Source: Nanobdellota archaeon (GTDB lineage: Archaea > Nanobdellota > Nanobdellia > Pacearchaeales > GW2011-AR1). Taken from it: a DNA stretch of 64,000 nucleotides. Positions 25,493-36,221 of the stretch are shown here, in pieces. The stretch lies in contig JAUSKC010000014.1 in assembly GCA_030647125.1 (NCBI GenBank), positions 1-64,000 of the forward strand, given 5' to 3'. The notes below the pieces were generated by a model, which saw only the letters and a list, made by a program, of their open reading frames with translations, had not been told where the DNA came from and ran no database searches. Position numbers and translations under genes: made by a program. The first letter of the stretch is position 1; every line of letters starts with the position of its first letter.

Positions 25493-26362
25493 ATGGCTGC
25501 AAAAAAAATGGTAGAAGAACGTGAAGACGAGTATGCTGAAGAAGCACTAGAAGAAGAAATTGAAGGTGAATTAAAAGAAACAGAAGCTATGCTTAATGAA
25601 GAAGAACTCAAAGAAGAAAAAGAAACAGCAAAAGCCAAAGAAAAGGAAATAAAAAGAAGAGAAGAACAAGACAAGGAAGACGAGACACGAAAGCGAAGAG
25701 GAGAAAAGACAAAAAGTGAAGTTCTTTCTGATTGGGTTCCAAAAACAAAACTTGGAAAAGAAGTAAAGGAAGGAAAAATAAAAAATATTGATGAGATAAT
25801 TGAAAATAAAAGAAAGATTCTTGAGCCGGAAATTGTTGATTCTTTGATTAATCTTAAGAATGATTTAATTTCTATAGGTCAGAGTAAAGGTAAATTTGGT
25901 GGAGGAAAAAGAAGAGCTTGGAGACAGACGCAAAGAAAAACAAAAGAAGGAAACATACCTACATTTTCAACAATGGCAGTTATAGGAGATGAAAAAGGAC
26001 ATGTTGGAATAGGTATGGGAAAAGCAACAGAAACCCTTCCTGCAAGGGACAAAGCGACAAGACAAGCAAAATTAAATTTAATAAAAGTAACTCTTGGCGA
26101 CGGAAGTTTTGATTCAACAGGCGGAAATAAAACAAGCATCCCATCAAAGGTTATTGGTAAATCAGGAAGTGTTAAAGTAACTTTAATTCCGGCTGCGCCA
26201 GGAACGGGTTTGATTGTTTCAAAAGAATTAAAAAAGATTTTAATTTTGGCAGGAATAAAAGATATTTACGGAAGGACAGACGGACAGAATAGGACTTCTT
26301 TCAATTCTGCAAAAGCATGCATAGAGGCGCTTAAAAAAACAAACAGTGAGGTTTACAAATGA
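25493..26362 (+). CDS. rps5: Ribosomal protein uS5 with long acidic N-terminal extension
   Basis: AVIGDEKGHVGIGMGKATE; APGTGLIVSKELKKILILAGIKDIYGRTDGQNRTSFNSAKACIEALK. Confidence 0.97.
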   Translation: MAAKKMVEEREDEYAEEALEEEIEGELKETEAMLNEEELKEEKETAKAKEKEIKRREEQDKEDETRKRRGEKTKSEVLSDWVPKTKLGKEVKEGKIKNIDEIIENKRKILEPEIVDSLINLKNDLISIGQSKGKFGGGKRRAWRQTQRKTKEGNIPTFSTMAVIGDEKGHVGIGMGKATETLPARDKATRQAKLNLIKVTLGDGSFDSTGGNKTSIPSKVIGKSGSVKVTLIPAAPGTGLIVSKELKKILILAGIKDIYGRTDGQNRTSFNSAKACIEALKKTNSEVYK

Positions 26363-26787
26363 CAATAGTAATAATAAGAATTCGTGGGCAAGTTGGACTT
26401 GATAAGAAAATAAAAGAAACATTGAATAGATTGAGAATAAGAAGAAAATACTCATGTGTAATTATTGATGAAAATAAAAAAGAAATTTTTGGGATGTTGG
26501 AAAAGATTAGAAATTTTGTTGCTTACGGAAATATCGACGACAAAACACTTGGAGAATTAATTGAGAAAAGGGCGCAACCAATAGAAAAGAAGAAAAAAGT
26601 TGATGTTAAAAATATCTTGGAAGGAATAAAGAAAGGAGAAAAATATGATAAGTTAGGAATAAAGCCATTTTTCAGATTACATCCGCCACGAGGTGGAATT
26701 GATTCAAAAATTCATTTCGGAAAAGGAAAGGGCGTCTTGGGGGATAATAAAGAAAAAATAAATGAGTTAATTAGGAGAATGTTATAA
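26359..26787 (+). CDS. rpl30: Ribosomal protein uL30
   Basis: RIRGQVGLDKKIKETLNRLRIRRKYSCVII; FRLHPPRGGID. Confidence 0.96.
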   Translation: MTIVIIRIRGQVGLDKKIKETLNRLRIRRKYSCVIIDENKKEIFGMLEKIRNFVAYGNIDDKTLGELIEKRAQPIEKKKKVDVKNILEGIKKGEKYDKLGIKPFFRLHPPRGGIDSKIHFGKGKGVLGDNKEKINELIRRML

Positions 26788-27257
26788 TGCCATTAAGAAA
26801 AACAAAAAAACGAAGAAAATATTCGAGAATGCACGGACATAATATGGGAACTGCAGGATGGGGCTCGAGAAAGCAACACAGAAGTTCGGGGAACAGAGGA
26901 GGAAAGGGAATGTCCGGTACTGGAAAGAGAGCAGACCATAAAAAAAGTTTGATTCTGAAACTTTACGGGCATGGATATTTTGGAAAACAAGGAATTACAT
27001 CAAAGAAGACTCAAAGAGATAAAAGAAAAAGGATAAATCTAAACACAATACAATCAAATCTTCAAGGTTATATTAAAAAAGGTCTTGCAAAAAAAGTAGG
27101 AGATAGATATGAGATTAATCTTGAATTGTATAAAATCTTAAGTGGAGAAGTTAAAGAAAAGTTAATTATAAAAGCTAAGGAAGCATCGCAAGGTGCAATG
27201 AACGCAATTAAAAAAGCCGGTGGAGAAATTCAACTTTCAAAAACGAAAGGAGAATAA
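26787..27257 (+). CDS. rpl15: Ribosomal protein uL15
   Basis: GHNMGTAGWGSRKQHRSSGNRGGKGMSGTGKRADHKK. Confidence 0.96.
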   Translation: MPLRKTKKRRKYSRMHGHNMGTAGWGSRKQHRSSGNRGGKGMSGTGKRADHKKSLILKLYGHGYFGKQGITSKKTQRDKRKRINLNTIQSNLQGYIKKGLAKKVGDRYEINLELYKILSGEVKEKLIIKAKEASQGAMNAIKKAGGEIQLSKTKGE

Positions 27258-27267
27258 CTCAAAACAT

Positions 27268-28728
27268 ATGGCAAATACAAGAAGCATATTTCAGTTTATT
27301 CCTGAAGTAAGAAAGCCAGAAGAAAAAAAACTTGACTTTAACACAAAGGTTAAATGGACAATTATTATTCTTATTTCATTTTTTATTCTTGCAAATATAT
27401 CTTTGTATGGATTAACAAATAATGCACTCCAAAGATTTCAATACCTTGCAATAATTTTAGGAACTGATTTTGGTTCGATTATTTCTCTTGGTGTTGGTCC
27501 AATTGTTATGGCTTCTATTATATTGCAGTTGTTAGTCGGTTCAGAGATTATAAGGATAGATACAACAACAGAAGAGGGAAAGAAATTCTTCCAAGGAACT
27601 CAGAAAATTCTTGTTTTCTTCTTTATTGTTTTTGAAGCAATGATTTATGTTTTCATGCAAGGACTTCAGGCCGCGCCCGGATTAGCATGGCTTGTTATTT
27701 TTCAATTAATCCTTGGGGGCTTGGCAATATTCTATATGGATGATTTGTGTAATAAGTGGGGACTTGGTTCGGGAGTTAGTTTATTCATCGCTGCGGGGGT
27801 CTCATGGAGAATTATTTCGAGCGCGTTCCAATTTTTGACACAGCAAGGAAGCAATTGTTTGCTTGACTTTGGAAACACCCCTTGCCCAGGAAAAGTTTTA
27901 GTTTTAGTGCAATCAATAATTAATCGTTATCCTATTGAATTTTTCTCTGCATTAATCGCATTAATCTCAACGGTAATAGTATTTTTGGGAGTTGTTTGGG
28001 CGCAAAGCTTGAAAGTTGAAATTCCGCTTTCGTTCGGCAAATTCAGAGGATATCAAATAAAATGGCCTTTAGCTTTCTTCTATGCATCAGTTATTCCAGT
28101 TATTTTAACTGCAGCTTTAATTGCAAACCTCCAATTGTTTGGCGGCTTGATAGAAAATGTTGCTGCTCCGTGTATTTCAGGTCCTTCTGATTTGTGTGTT
28201 GGAGGAGCTAAATGGGCGTACTATGGAACAGAAGCGTTGGGGCATTTTTCACAAGGGCAGCCTATTATTGGAAATGGTTTGAATTTGGCCTTTTGGTTTG
28301 GCTCTACAAATATAGTTGATTTATTTATACGTGGAGGATTCCTTCCAGTTTATCTTATTCAAGGTTTGACCCATATAATATTTTTTATGTTATTATCAAT
28401 GATATTCGCGATTTTTTGGGTTAAGACAGCTGGAATGGATGCAAAAAGCCAGGCGGGAAAAATTGCAGCGTCGGGATTGCAAGTTTCTGGATTTAGACAA
28501 GATATAAGAGTTTTGGAAAGTATTTTAGATAGGTATATTATGCCTTTGACAGTCATGGGCGGTTTAGCGATTGGATTTTTAGCGGCAATAACAGATTTAG
28601 TTGGGGCTTTGGTTTCAGGAACTGCAATTTTATTAGTTATAATGATTACATTCCAATTCTATCAAAGCATAGCACAGCAGCACGCAGTTGATATGAATCC
28701 TGCAATGAGAAAGTTCATGGGGCAGTAA
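27268..28728 (+). CDS. secY: Preprotein translocase SecY (start reassigned from 27220)
   Basis: FQFIPEVRKPEEKKLDFNTKVKWT; ILGGLAIFYMDDLCNKWGLGSGVSLFIAAGV. Confidence 0.98.
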   Translation: MANTRSIFQFIPEVRKPEEKKLDFNTKVKWTIIILISFFILANISLYGLTNNALQRFQYLAIILGTDFGSIISLGVGPIVMASIILQLLVGSEIIRIDTTTEEGKKFFQGTQKILVFFFIVFEAMIYVFMQGLQAAPGLAWLVIFQLILGGLAIFYMDDLCNKWGLGSGVSLFIAAGVSWRIISSAFQFLTQQGSNCLLDFGNTPCPGKVLVLVQSIINRYPIEFFSALIALISTVIVFLGVVWAQSLKVEIPLSFGKFRGYQIKWPLAFFYASVIPVILTAALIANLQLFGGLIENVAAPCISGPSDLCVGGAKWAYYGTEALGHFSQGQPIIGNGLNLAFWFGSTNIVDLFIRGGFLPVYLIQGLTHIIFFMLLSMIFAIFWVKTAGMDAKSQAGKIAASGLQVSGFRQDIRVLESILDRYIMPLTVMGGLAIGFLAAITDLVGALVSGTAILLVIMITFQFYQSIAQQHAVDMNPAMRKFMGQ

Positions 28729-28764
28729 AGGATAATTTAAAAACAAGATTTCTCTTTTTTAGTT

Positions 28765-29313
28765 ATGGAAAAGAGTGGTAGTATGCATAAGTTTTTCTTT
28801 GTAATGAGTATCTTAATGGTTATTTCTTTAGTAATCGCTTTTATGTGGGATTCTCTTCCAGTTGTTAAAGATTCTGTGCATTCCGTTCTTAATCCGACGG
28901 CGGGAAGGCTACTTGATTGGAATTTAACTTGGGGGATGTTTATTATCATTTTTTTAATTGCAGTAATTACAACGTTTATTCAAAAGTATTCTACTGACCA
29001 AGAGACATTGAGACAGCTGAAAAAAGAACAAAAAGAAATGCAGGTAGAAATGAAGAAATTCAAGGACAATCCTGCTAAAGTTATGGAAATGCAAAAAGCG
29101 GCTTTGCCTGCGTCTATGAAAATCATGGAATTAAGCATGCGCTCGGCATTTTATACAATTATCCCATTCATACTTTTATTCAGATGGTTTATGGATTATT
29201 TTACTGATGCAGGGAATCCACACTTCTTTGGATTTTTCAGCTGGTTTTGGTTCTATTTAATTTTTGTTATAATCTTCAGCAGCATTCTTAGAAAAGTTTT
29301 TAATGTTGCGTGA
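28765..29313 (+). CDS. DUF106/EMC3-TMCO1-like membrane protein (Oxa1/YidC superfamily)
   Basis: Position after secY; coiled coil DQETLRQLKKEQKEMQVEMKKFKDNPAKVMEMQK plus TMs. Confidence 0.88.
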   Translation: MEKSGSMHKFFFVMSILMVISLVIAFMWDSLPVVKDSVHSVLNPTAGRLLDWNLTWGMFIIIFLIAVITTFIQKYSTDQETLRQLKKEQKEMQVEMKKFKDNPAKVMEMQKAALPASMKIMELSMRSAFYTIIPFILLFRWFMDYFTDAGNPHFFGFFSWFWFYLIFVIIFSSILRKVFNVA

Positions 29314-29371
29314 TGAAAGTATATTTTAGATTATAATAATTCTTATATATCTATAGTTTGAATAAAACTGA

Positions 29372-29758
29372 ATGACACTTAAGGTAGATTTAAGAAAAAT
29401 TTCTTTTGAAAGACCTTTGAATAGAGACAAGATAATAGGTCTGATGCAGTACCTTGTTCAAGAAAATGGAGGACGTTTATTTGAGAGACATCATTTTGAA
29501 GGCAGTATTAAAATGAAAGAAGGAAAGGTAGATGTTGGTGCTGAAAGATTTTACGGTAATTTTGGAGATTATGAAAAAGGAACAGAAATTCATTTTGTAC
29601 AAATCTATTCTAGAAATAGAGGTTTTTATGATGGTTTGGAGCTTAACGTAGGAAATCAAGATCACGTTCGAATAGTTCAGGAATTAAGAGTTCATGAATT
29701 AACAGATGAATATTTTGATAGACAACTTGATATCCTTGGATTAACCAAAAAGCATTAA
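29372..29758 (+). CDS. Hypothetical protein
   Basis: 128-aa intact ORF, no recognised family. Confidence 0.45.
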   Translation: MTLKVDLRKISFERPLNRDKIIGLMQYLVQENGGRLFERHHFEGSIKMKEGKVDVGAERFYGNFGDYEKGTEIHFVQIYSRNRGFYDGLELNVGNQDHVRIVQELRVHELTDEYFDRQLDILGLTKKH

Positions 29759-29781
29759 AACCAATTCTTTTTAACTAAAAC

Positions 29782-30168
29782 ATGAAACAAGAAGAATTAG
29801 TTTACAAATACGGAATTTACGAACAGCAAATAAGACAATTACAAGAACAAATGCAAGCTGTTGAACAAGGTATTATGGATTTGGAAATGTTGGGCTCCGG
29901 TCTTGAAGAATTAAAGGGCGGCCAAGGAAAAGAAATTCTTGCTTCAATAGGAAGAGGAATATTTGTAAAATCAAAAATTATAGATGAGAAATTAACAGTA
30001 GATATTGGGGGAGGCAATTTTGTCAAGAAGAATATTGATGAAACCAAGCAAATTCTTAATAAACAAATAGAGAAATTGGAAAATGTTAAAAAAGAACTTA
30101 ACAACGCAATGGAAAACATGAGTGAAGAACTGGAAAAATTAATGAAAGAAGTTAATATTTCAGACTAA
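29782..30168 (+). CDS. pfdA: Prefoldin alpha subunit
   Basis: Coiled-coil/beta/coiled-coil pattern; EILASIGRGIFVKSKIIDEKLTVDIGGGNFVKKNIDETKQIL. Confidence 0.88.
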   Translation: MKQEELVYKYGIYEQQIRQLQEQMQAVEQGIMDLEMLGSGLEELKGGQGKEILASIGRGIFVKSKIIDEKLTVDIGGGNFVKKNIDETKQILNKQIEKLENVKKELNNAMENMSEELEKLMKEVNISD

Positions 30169-30187
30169 GAAACTTTAAAAAGTAATT

Positions 30188-31066
30188 TTGTTTTCCGTGA
30201 ATATGCTAGAATCCTTAATCAGGCCAAAAGAGGCTGAACAAAAACCCTGGAAAATGTTTTTCATAGGACTTGTTTATGCATCATTATCTTTAATACTTGT
30301 AAACTGGTTTTTTTCTTCCGATCCTGTCCTGTCCAAGGCGTCCGGAATGATTGTGATTGCATTTTGCGTAATGTTTTCATTGCCGTTTATGTACAGAATA
30401 ATTAAACTTGAAGAAAAAGAGGATGAAGAAATTGAAGGATTTTGGAGTGTCTGGAAAGTTCACAGCGACGCTATCTTTGCATTTATGTGGCTGTTCCTTG
30501 GATTTGTAATCGCTTTTTCATTTTGGAATATCATTTTACAAAATCCAGACCTTATGAATTTTCAAGTTGGAACTTACTGCCAGATAAATAGCCCTGGAAA
30601 TGTAGAAGATTGTGTAAGCAAGTATTCCACTGGGTCTTTACTTAATCCGACTGGAGCAGCATCTGATAAAATATCAAGATTCATAGCTATTTTAGAAAAC
30701 AATATTTATGTGATGATATTTACTTTGGTATTTTCTTTGATATTCGGGGCGGGAGCAATATTCGTTCTCGCGTGGAATGCATCAGTAATTTCCGCTGCAA
30801 TAGGCATATTTACAAAATACAATATAAATGAGATTCCTCTTGGTATTTCAAGGTACATGATTCATGGTTTCCCTGAAGTAACTGCTTATTTTATAACTGC
30901 TTTGGCTGGGGGAGTTTTTGGAGTGGGTTTTATAAGGCATGGTTTTAGAGATAAAAGATTTTTAAGGGTCTTGGGAAATGTTTTCATGTTGCTTTTTATT
31001 GCATTATTAGTTCTCGTCGTGGCTGCATGGGTCGAAGTTTACATAACTCCTATTATATTTAATTAA
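30188..31066 (+). CDS. SpoIIM/DUF95-like membrane protein (start may be 30203)
   Basis: Multi-TM, MLESLIRPKEAE N-terminus, IPLGISRYMIHGFPEVTAYFITALAGG. Confidence 0.8.
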   Translation: MFSVNMLESLIRPKEAEQKPWKMFFIGLVYASLSLILVNWFFSSDPVLSKASGMIVIAFCVMFSLPFMYRIIKLEEKEDEEIEGFWSVWKVHSDAIFAFMWLFLGFVIAFSFWNIILQNPDLMNFQVGTYCQINSPGNVEDCVSKYSTGSLLNPTGAASDKISRFIAILENNIYVMIFTLVFSLIFGAGAIFVLAWNASVISAAIGIFTKYNINEIPLGISRYMIHGFPEVTAYFITALAGGVFGVGFIRHGFRDKRFLRVLGNVFMLLFIALLVLVVAAWVEVYITPIIFN

Positions 31067-31106
31067 TCGAGAAATCTTTATATATGAAGTTTTTTTATGA
31101 TTTTGA

Positions 31107-31244
31107 ATGAAGTACGCTTGTAAAAATTGCAATTTCAGATTTGAAAAAGATGTTGACGTAGAAGTAATGAAGTGTCCTTATTGCAATAGATACGAGGCCT
31201 TCAGGGAACGAAGCGCTGAAGAATTATTGGAGGAAGAAGATTAA
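31107..31244 (+). CDS. 45-aa zinc-ribbon protein
   Basis: MKYACKNCNFRFEKDVDVEVMKCPYCNRYEAFRERSAEELLEEED*, two CxxC knuckles; below ORF-track cutoff. Confidence 0.7.
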   Translation: MKYACKNCNFRFEKDVDVEVMKCPYCNRYEAFRERSAEELLEEED

Positions 31245-31273
31245 ATAAATAAAAATTCAAAAGAATTTTCATA

Positions 31274-33979
31274 ATGGAAGAACATAAAGAACTTGAAGAA
31301 AGAGAAAGGAAGATTTTTAATTATTTTAAAGAAAAAACCAATTGGGTAGTTTATCTGATTCTTGCAGGAATTCTTTATATTAATTTTTATATTAGAACTC
31401 TTAACATACCGGGACTTAAAGATGTAACAACTGGCGGCTGGACATTGGGCCCAGATTTGGATCCGTTTTTATTTTTAAGATGGACTAAAAATATTGTCGC
31501 CAATGGAAGCTTAATGGCTACAGATATGATGAGAAATGTCCCTTTAGGGTTTGACACGACGGGTGAGATGAAATTATTCCCATATATGATAGCTTGGTTG
31601 CATTATGCGCTTCAAGCTTTGGGTTTAAGCAATGATGTCACTTATTCTGCAATACTCTTTCCAGTATTCGCTGCGACTTTCACAGTAATCGCTTTTTTCT
31701 TATTCACAAGAAAGGTTTTTTACAAAGAAGATTCTAAAACAAGGGATATAATTGCATTGGTTGCGGCTGCTTTCCTTGTTGTTATGCCTGCATGGTTGCC
31801 TAGAAGCGTGGCAGGAATTCCTGAAAAAGAATCGCTTGCATTTGGCCTTATGTTTTTGGCTTTTTATTTTATTATTGGCGCGTTCATTGATAAAGGATTT
31901 GTAAAACGGCTTGCAAAAGGAATAGGCGCGGGAATATCAACAGCACTTATGGGATTGATATGGGGAGGAGTAATTTTTGTTTTTTATGTTATCGGGGCTT
32001 CATTTATAATCTATTTTTTCTATGGTAAAATAAAGAAAGAAGAAATTTATATATATGCTGCGTGGCTCGTGACTTCTTTTGCGCTTATGGCGCCTTTCTC
32101 AACAAGATACTCAATTAAAGTTTTATTACTATGGACTCCAACTTTATTTGCTCTTGGCGCGCTGATTTTAATTATTTTAAGCATGCTTGTAGCCAAAAAC
32201 AAAACAATAAAAAAATTCTCTGATGAAAAGAAAATACCTTTGGAGATTTGCGCTTTCATAACTTCTTCAATAATTATTCTTATTCTTGGATTAATTATTT
32301 TAGGGCCTAGTTTTTATTTATCAAAAGTAAGCGAGATTGGGGGAAACCTTGTAAATCCTTCGTCAAACAGGTTTGAAATGACTGTTGCAGAAAACAAGCA
32401 ACCATATTACGCGCCTGACTGGAAAAATAGCTTCGGCCCGGTTGTAGCAGGGATTCCAGTTTATTTCTGGTTATTTATGCTTGGAGCTGTCTTATTATTT
32501 TATAATCTTGGGAAAGAAATATCTTCCAAAAAAAGGAATAAAATACTTACATTTTTGTTTTTTATATTTTTAATAACTTTTATTTTCAGCAGAACATCAC
32601 AAAACAGCATTTTCAGCGGAGACAGTCAAATAAGTTTGATTGTTTATGCGGGAGGATTTTTACTTTTTGTAACAGGCCTGGTTTATTATTATATTAAAGA
32701 TAAGAGAGAGGGCTTCGATTTTTCAAATGCTAATTTTGGATATATCCTTTACATTGTTTTGTTTATATTATCTATGATTGGAGCAAGAGGAGGAATAAGA
32801 TTAATTATGTTCCTCGGAAATACGAGTCCTTTACTTGTTGCATTTTTGTTAGTAATAATTTCCAAGAAAGCTATTACAGATAAGGGAGAAAGTAAAATGT
32901 TTTTTGCCTTAATAGCGATCTTTTTAATTATCTCAGGATTATTTGCATTTTACTATGATTACAATGTTACAAAAAGCACTGCAGAAAGTTATGTTCCTGG
33001 AGGATACAATCAGCAATGGCAAAAAGCAATGGGATGGGTAAGAGAAAATACTACTGAAGAGGCTGTATTTGCGCACTGGTGGGATTATGGATACTGGGTT
33101 CAGACATTAGGAGAAAGAGCCACGGTTTTGGATGGAGGAAATAAAATAACTTACTGGAATCATCTATTAGGGAGGCATGTTTTGACGACGCCTGACAGGA
33201 TAGATTCGTTAGAATTTATGTATTCCCATAATGTTACAAATTTACTAATTGATTCTTCAGATATTGGAAAATATACAGCGTTTTCGAGCATCGGCTCAAA
33301 TGAAAATTATGACAGATACTCTTGGATACAAGACGTGCCCCTTAATGCGCAGCAATCTTACCAACAAGATAATCTAAGTTATTATGTTTATTCCGGGGGA
33401 ATTTATTTAGATGATGATATTATATGGAATCAAAACGGCACACAAATACTTTTGCCTAAAAGGAAAGCAGCAGTAGGAGCGGTAATTGTTCCGTCGCCAA
33501 AAAAAGGAGAGTATCTTCAACCAACTGCAGTAGTTATTTACAATTCAAAACAGTATCAAATTCCATTGCAATATATATATGTGGAAAACAAATTAATTAA
33601 TTTCGAAAGCGGCTTGCATGCAGGAATTTTTATTTATCCAAGTTTGGAGATAAACAGCAACGGGCAGGCAGGAATAAATAATATTGGAGCTTCATTATAT
33701 TTAAGCAACAGAACAGTGGATTCGTCAATAGCACAGCTTTATTTATTTGGAAGAAGTCCGGAAGGATTTAAATTAGCTCATACTGAAGAAAGCCCTGTTG
33801 TAAAAAACATTAAGGATCAGCTCAACTTTGAAGGGGATTTTATTTATTACCAAGGATTACAAGGGCCAATAAAAATATGGGATATAAGTTATCCAAAAAA
33901 TATTACCTATCATCCTGAATATTTGGAAACACAATTCCCTAATGACGCTCTTAAGAACGCAAAACCTGGAGAGTATTAA
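31274..33979 (+). CDS. aglB: Oligosaccharyltransferase AglB/STT3
   Basis: WWDYGYW motif, N-terminal multi-TM, 901 aa. Confidence 0.97.
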   Translation: MEEHKELEERERKIFNYFKEKTNWVVYLILAGILYINFYIRTLNIPGLKDVTTGGWTLGPDLDPFLFLRWTKNIVANGSLMATDMMRNVPLGFDTTGEMKLFPYMIAWLHYALQALGLSNDVTYSAILFPVFAATFTVIAFFLFTRKVFYKEDSKTRDIIALVAAAFLVVMPAWLPRSVAGIPEKESLAFGLMFLAFYFIIGAFIDKGFVKRLAKGIGAGISTALMGLIWGGVIFVFYVIGASFIIYFFYGKIKKEEIYIYAAWLVTSFALMAPFSTRYSIKVLLLWTPTLFALGALILIILSMLVAKNKTIKKFSDEKKIPLEICAFITSSIIILILGLIILGPSFYLSKVSEIGGNLVNPSSNRFEMTVAENKQPYYAPDWKNSFGPVVAGIPVYFWLFMLGAVLLFYNLGKEISSKKRNKILTFLFFIFLITFIFSRTSQNSIFSGDSQISLIVYAGGFLLFVTGLVYYYIKDKREGFDFSNANFGYILYIVLFILSMIGARGGIRLIMFLGNTSPLLVAFLLVIISKKAITDKGESKMFFALIAIFLIISGLFAFYYDYNVTKSTAESYVPGGYNQQWQKAMGWVRENTTEEAVFAHWWDYGYWVQTLGERATVLDGGNKITYWNHLLGRHVLTTPDRIDSLEFMYSHNVTNLLIDSSDIGKYTAFSSIGSNENYDRYSWIQDVPLNAQQSYQQDNLSYYVYSGGIYLDDDIIWNQNGTQILLPKRKAAVGAVIVPSPKKGEYLQPTAVVIYNSKQYQIPLQYIYVENKLINFESGLHAGIFIYPSLEINSNGQAGINNIGASLYLSNRTVDSSIAQLYLFGRSPEGFKLAHTEESPVVKNIKDQLNFEGDFIYYQGLQGPIKIWDISYPKNITYHPEYLETQFPNDALKNAKPGEY

Positions 33980-35004
33980 TGGAACCCCTAATTATAATTC
34001 CAATTATCGCAAGTTTTCTATTAGTTCTTTTTTCAATGAATTTTTGGATAAGAAAAGAACATCAAATAGGATTAGTTGGTGAGGACTTACATAAAAAAGA
34101 TAACAGGAAAGTAGCTAGCTCTGGAGGGATAATTATTGTTTTGGGATTTTTGTTTGGGGTCTTAATTTATATTGCCCTAGAAACATTTTATTTTAATTCA
34201 TCTGAAAACCTTATTTCTATTCTCGCCCTGCTTGTTTCTATTTTGATAATAAGTATAACTGGATTAATCGATGACTTATTTAGCTGGAAAAAAAGGATTG
34301 CTAACGAAATTAAAGATGGCGGCGGCCTTTCAGCAAGATTAAGGGTGTTATTGGTTTTACTTGCGGCAGTTCCATTAATGGTAATCAATGCTGGAACATC
34401 GACGATAATGGGAATTAGCCTAGGGCTTTTATATCCTTTAATTTTAGTACCTGTAGGAATTATAGGTGCTTCGACAGCATTTAATATACTTGCAGGATAT
34501 AACGGCTTAGAATCAAGTCAAGGAATAATAATCTTATCTGCTCTTTCAATTGTAACTTTCTTTACAGGAGCAAGATGGCTGAGTTTAATATCACTTATTA
34601 TGATCGGATGTTTATTGGCCTTTTATTTTTTTAATAAAACTCCTGCAAAAATCTTCCCAGGGGATGTTATGACTTATTCTGTCGGGGCATTAATTGCAAT
34701 AATTGCAATCTTGGGAAATGTAGAAAAGATAGCCATTTTCTTTTTTATTCCTTACATAATTGAAACTATTTTGAAAATCAGAGGAGGGTTAAAAAAACAG
34801 AGTTTTGCAAAACTCAACGATGATGGAGGGCTTGAAGTGCCTTATGAGAAATTTTATGGGTTGGAACATGTTGCAATTTATATCGCAAGCAAAATAAGAG
34901 GGAATAAGAAAGTACGTGAAATTGATGTCGTTTTCCTAATTAATGAATTCCAAATACTTATCATTTTAATTGGATTTTTTATATTTAGAGGAGGAATATT
35001 TTAG
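33979..35004 (+). CDS. Dolichyl/polyprenyl-phosphate HexNAc-1-P transferase (GPT/MraY/WecA family)
   Basis: DLHKKDNRKVASSGGI; GLIDDLFSWKKR; FNILAGYNGLE; KIFPGDVMTYSVGA. Confidence 0.93.
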   Translation: MEPLIIIPIIASFLLVLFSMNFWIRKEHQIGLVGEDLHKKDNRKVASSGGIIIVLGFLFGVLIYIALETFYFNSSENLISILALLVSILIISITGLIDDLFSWKKRIANEIKDGGGLSARLRVLLVLLAAVPLMVINAGTSTIMGISLGLLYPLILVPVGIIGASTAFNILAGYNGLESSQGIIILSALSIVTFFTGARWLSLISLIMIGCLLAFYFFNKTPAKIFPGDVMTYSVGALIAIIAILGNVEKIAIFFFIPYIIETILKIRGGLKKQSFAKLNDDGGLEVPYEKFYGLEHVAIYIASKIRGNKKVREIDVVFLINEFQILIILIGFFIFRGGIF

Positions 35005-35009
35005 TTATC

Positions 35010-36221
35010 ATGACTAAGATAAGTAAAGACCTTGTAAAAGGGAGTTTTATTCTTGTAGCATTTTTTGGATTGTTTAACTTGTTAAATTTTCTTTTTCAAT
35101 TTGCAATGGCGAGAAAACTCTCTGTTGATGATTATGGAATCTTGGCGGCGCTAACTTCATTGATTTACATTTTTGTTATATTCGCCGAGACAACGCAGAC
35201 AGCAATATCTGACTATGTAAGCAAAGAAAAAGATAAAGGCAAGGTTAAAGATATTCTCTTAAGATGGTTTTCCAAAGGAACTAAATTTGCACTAATTGTT
35301 TTTGTTTTTTATTCAATAATTGCAATACTCTTTTCAATTTATGCTAAGATAGAGTATCCTTTGCTCCTGCTTAACGGCCTTTTCATATTCAGTGTCTTTG
35401 TTATAGGAATAACGCGCGGAGCCCTTCAAGGCGAAAAGAAATTCTTCTCATTAGGGGCTAATATGGTAGCAGAAGCAACAATAAAGTTAAGCTTCGCGAT
35501 ATTTTTCGTGCTTCTTGGGTTTAAAGTTTATGGGGCGGTCTTAGGCGTTCTGCTCGGGGCATTCAGTGGATTTTTATTGTCATTTATCCCATTGCAAGAT
35601 GTTTTCAAGTCAGAAAGAAAGAAAGAGTATGAAGCAAATCATAAAAATTATTTGAAACCCGCTTTTCTAATTACTAGCATCGTCTTTTTAATGTATACTT
35701 TAGATGTTTTGATTGCAAAAATCTTCCTTGATGAATTTTCAGCAGGAGCTTACGCAATAGCAGCAACAATAGCCAAAACAATTTTCTTCGGAACTTTACC
35801 AGTAAGTAAGGCCATGTTCCCTTTGAGCAGCTCTGAAGAATCAAAAAAAGAAAGCAACAAGATATTATTTAGCTCAATTGGGGTTATTCTTGTTCTTGTA
35901 TTAATTGCGCTTTCTCTTTTTTATTTAATTCCGGATCTTATTATAAGAATATTTTCAGGCAAGATAATTAACCAATCAGTATCTGTTTTGTTTTATATTG
36001 GAATTGGAATTGGGTTAGTTTCTCTGTCAAATTTGATTCTTTTATATAAATTATCAAGAGGAATAACAAAAGGTTATGGATTATTGGCTATATTTCCTTT
36101 GATTGAAATAATATTATTAATTGTATTCTCTGGGGGGATAGTCACATTTGCGCGAACTTTTGCAATTGTAAATGCAATATTCTTTATTGGCTCAATATTC
36201 CTTCCATATCGTAAAGTGTAG
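35010..36221 (+). CDS. Polysaccharide flippase (MOP/Wzx-like)
   Basis: Multi-TM FLFQFAMARKLSVDDYGILAALTSLIYIF. Confidence 0.88.
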   Translation: MTKISKDLVKGSFILVAFFGLFNLLNFLFQFAMARKLSVDDYGILAALTSLIYIFVIFAETTQTAISDYVSKEKDKGKVKDILLRWFSKGTKFALIVFVFYSIIAILFSIYAKIEYPLLLLNGLFIFSVFVIGITRGALQGEKKFFSLGANMVAEATIKLSFAIFFVLLGFKVYGAVLGVLLGAFSGFLLSFIPLQDVFKSERKKEYEANHKNYLKPAFLITSIVFLMYTLDVLIAKIFLDEFSAGAYAIAATIAKTIFFGTLPVSKAMFPLSSSEESKKESNKILFSSIGVILVLVLIALSLFYLIPDLIIRIFSGKIINQSVSVLFYIGIGIGLVSLSNLILLYKLSRGITKGYGLLAIFPLIEIILLIVFSGGIVTFARTFAIVNAIFFIGSIFLPYRKV

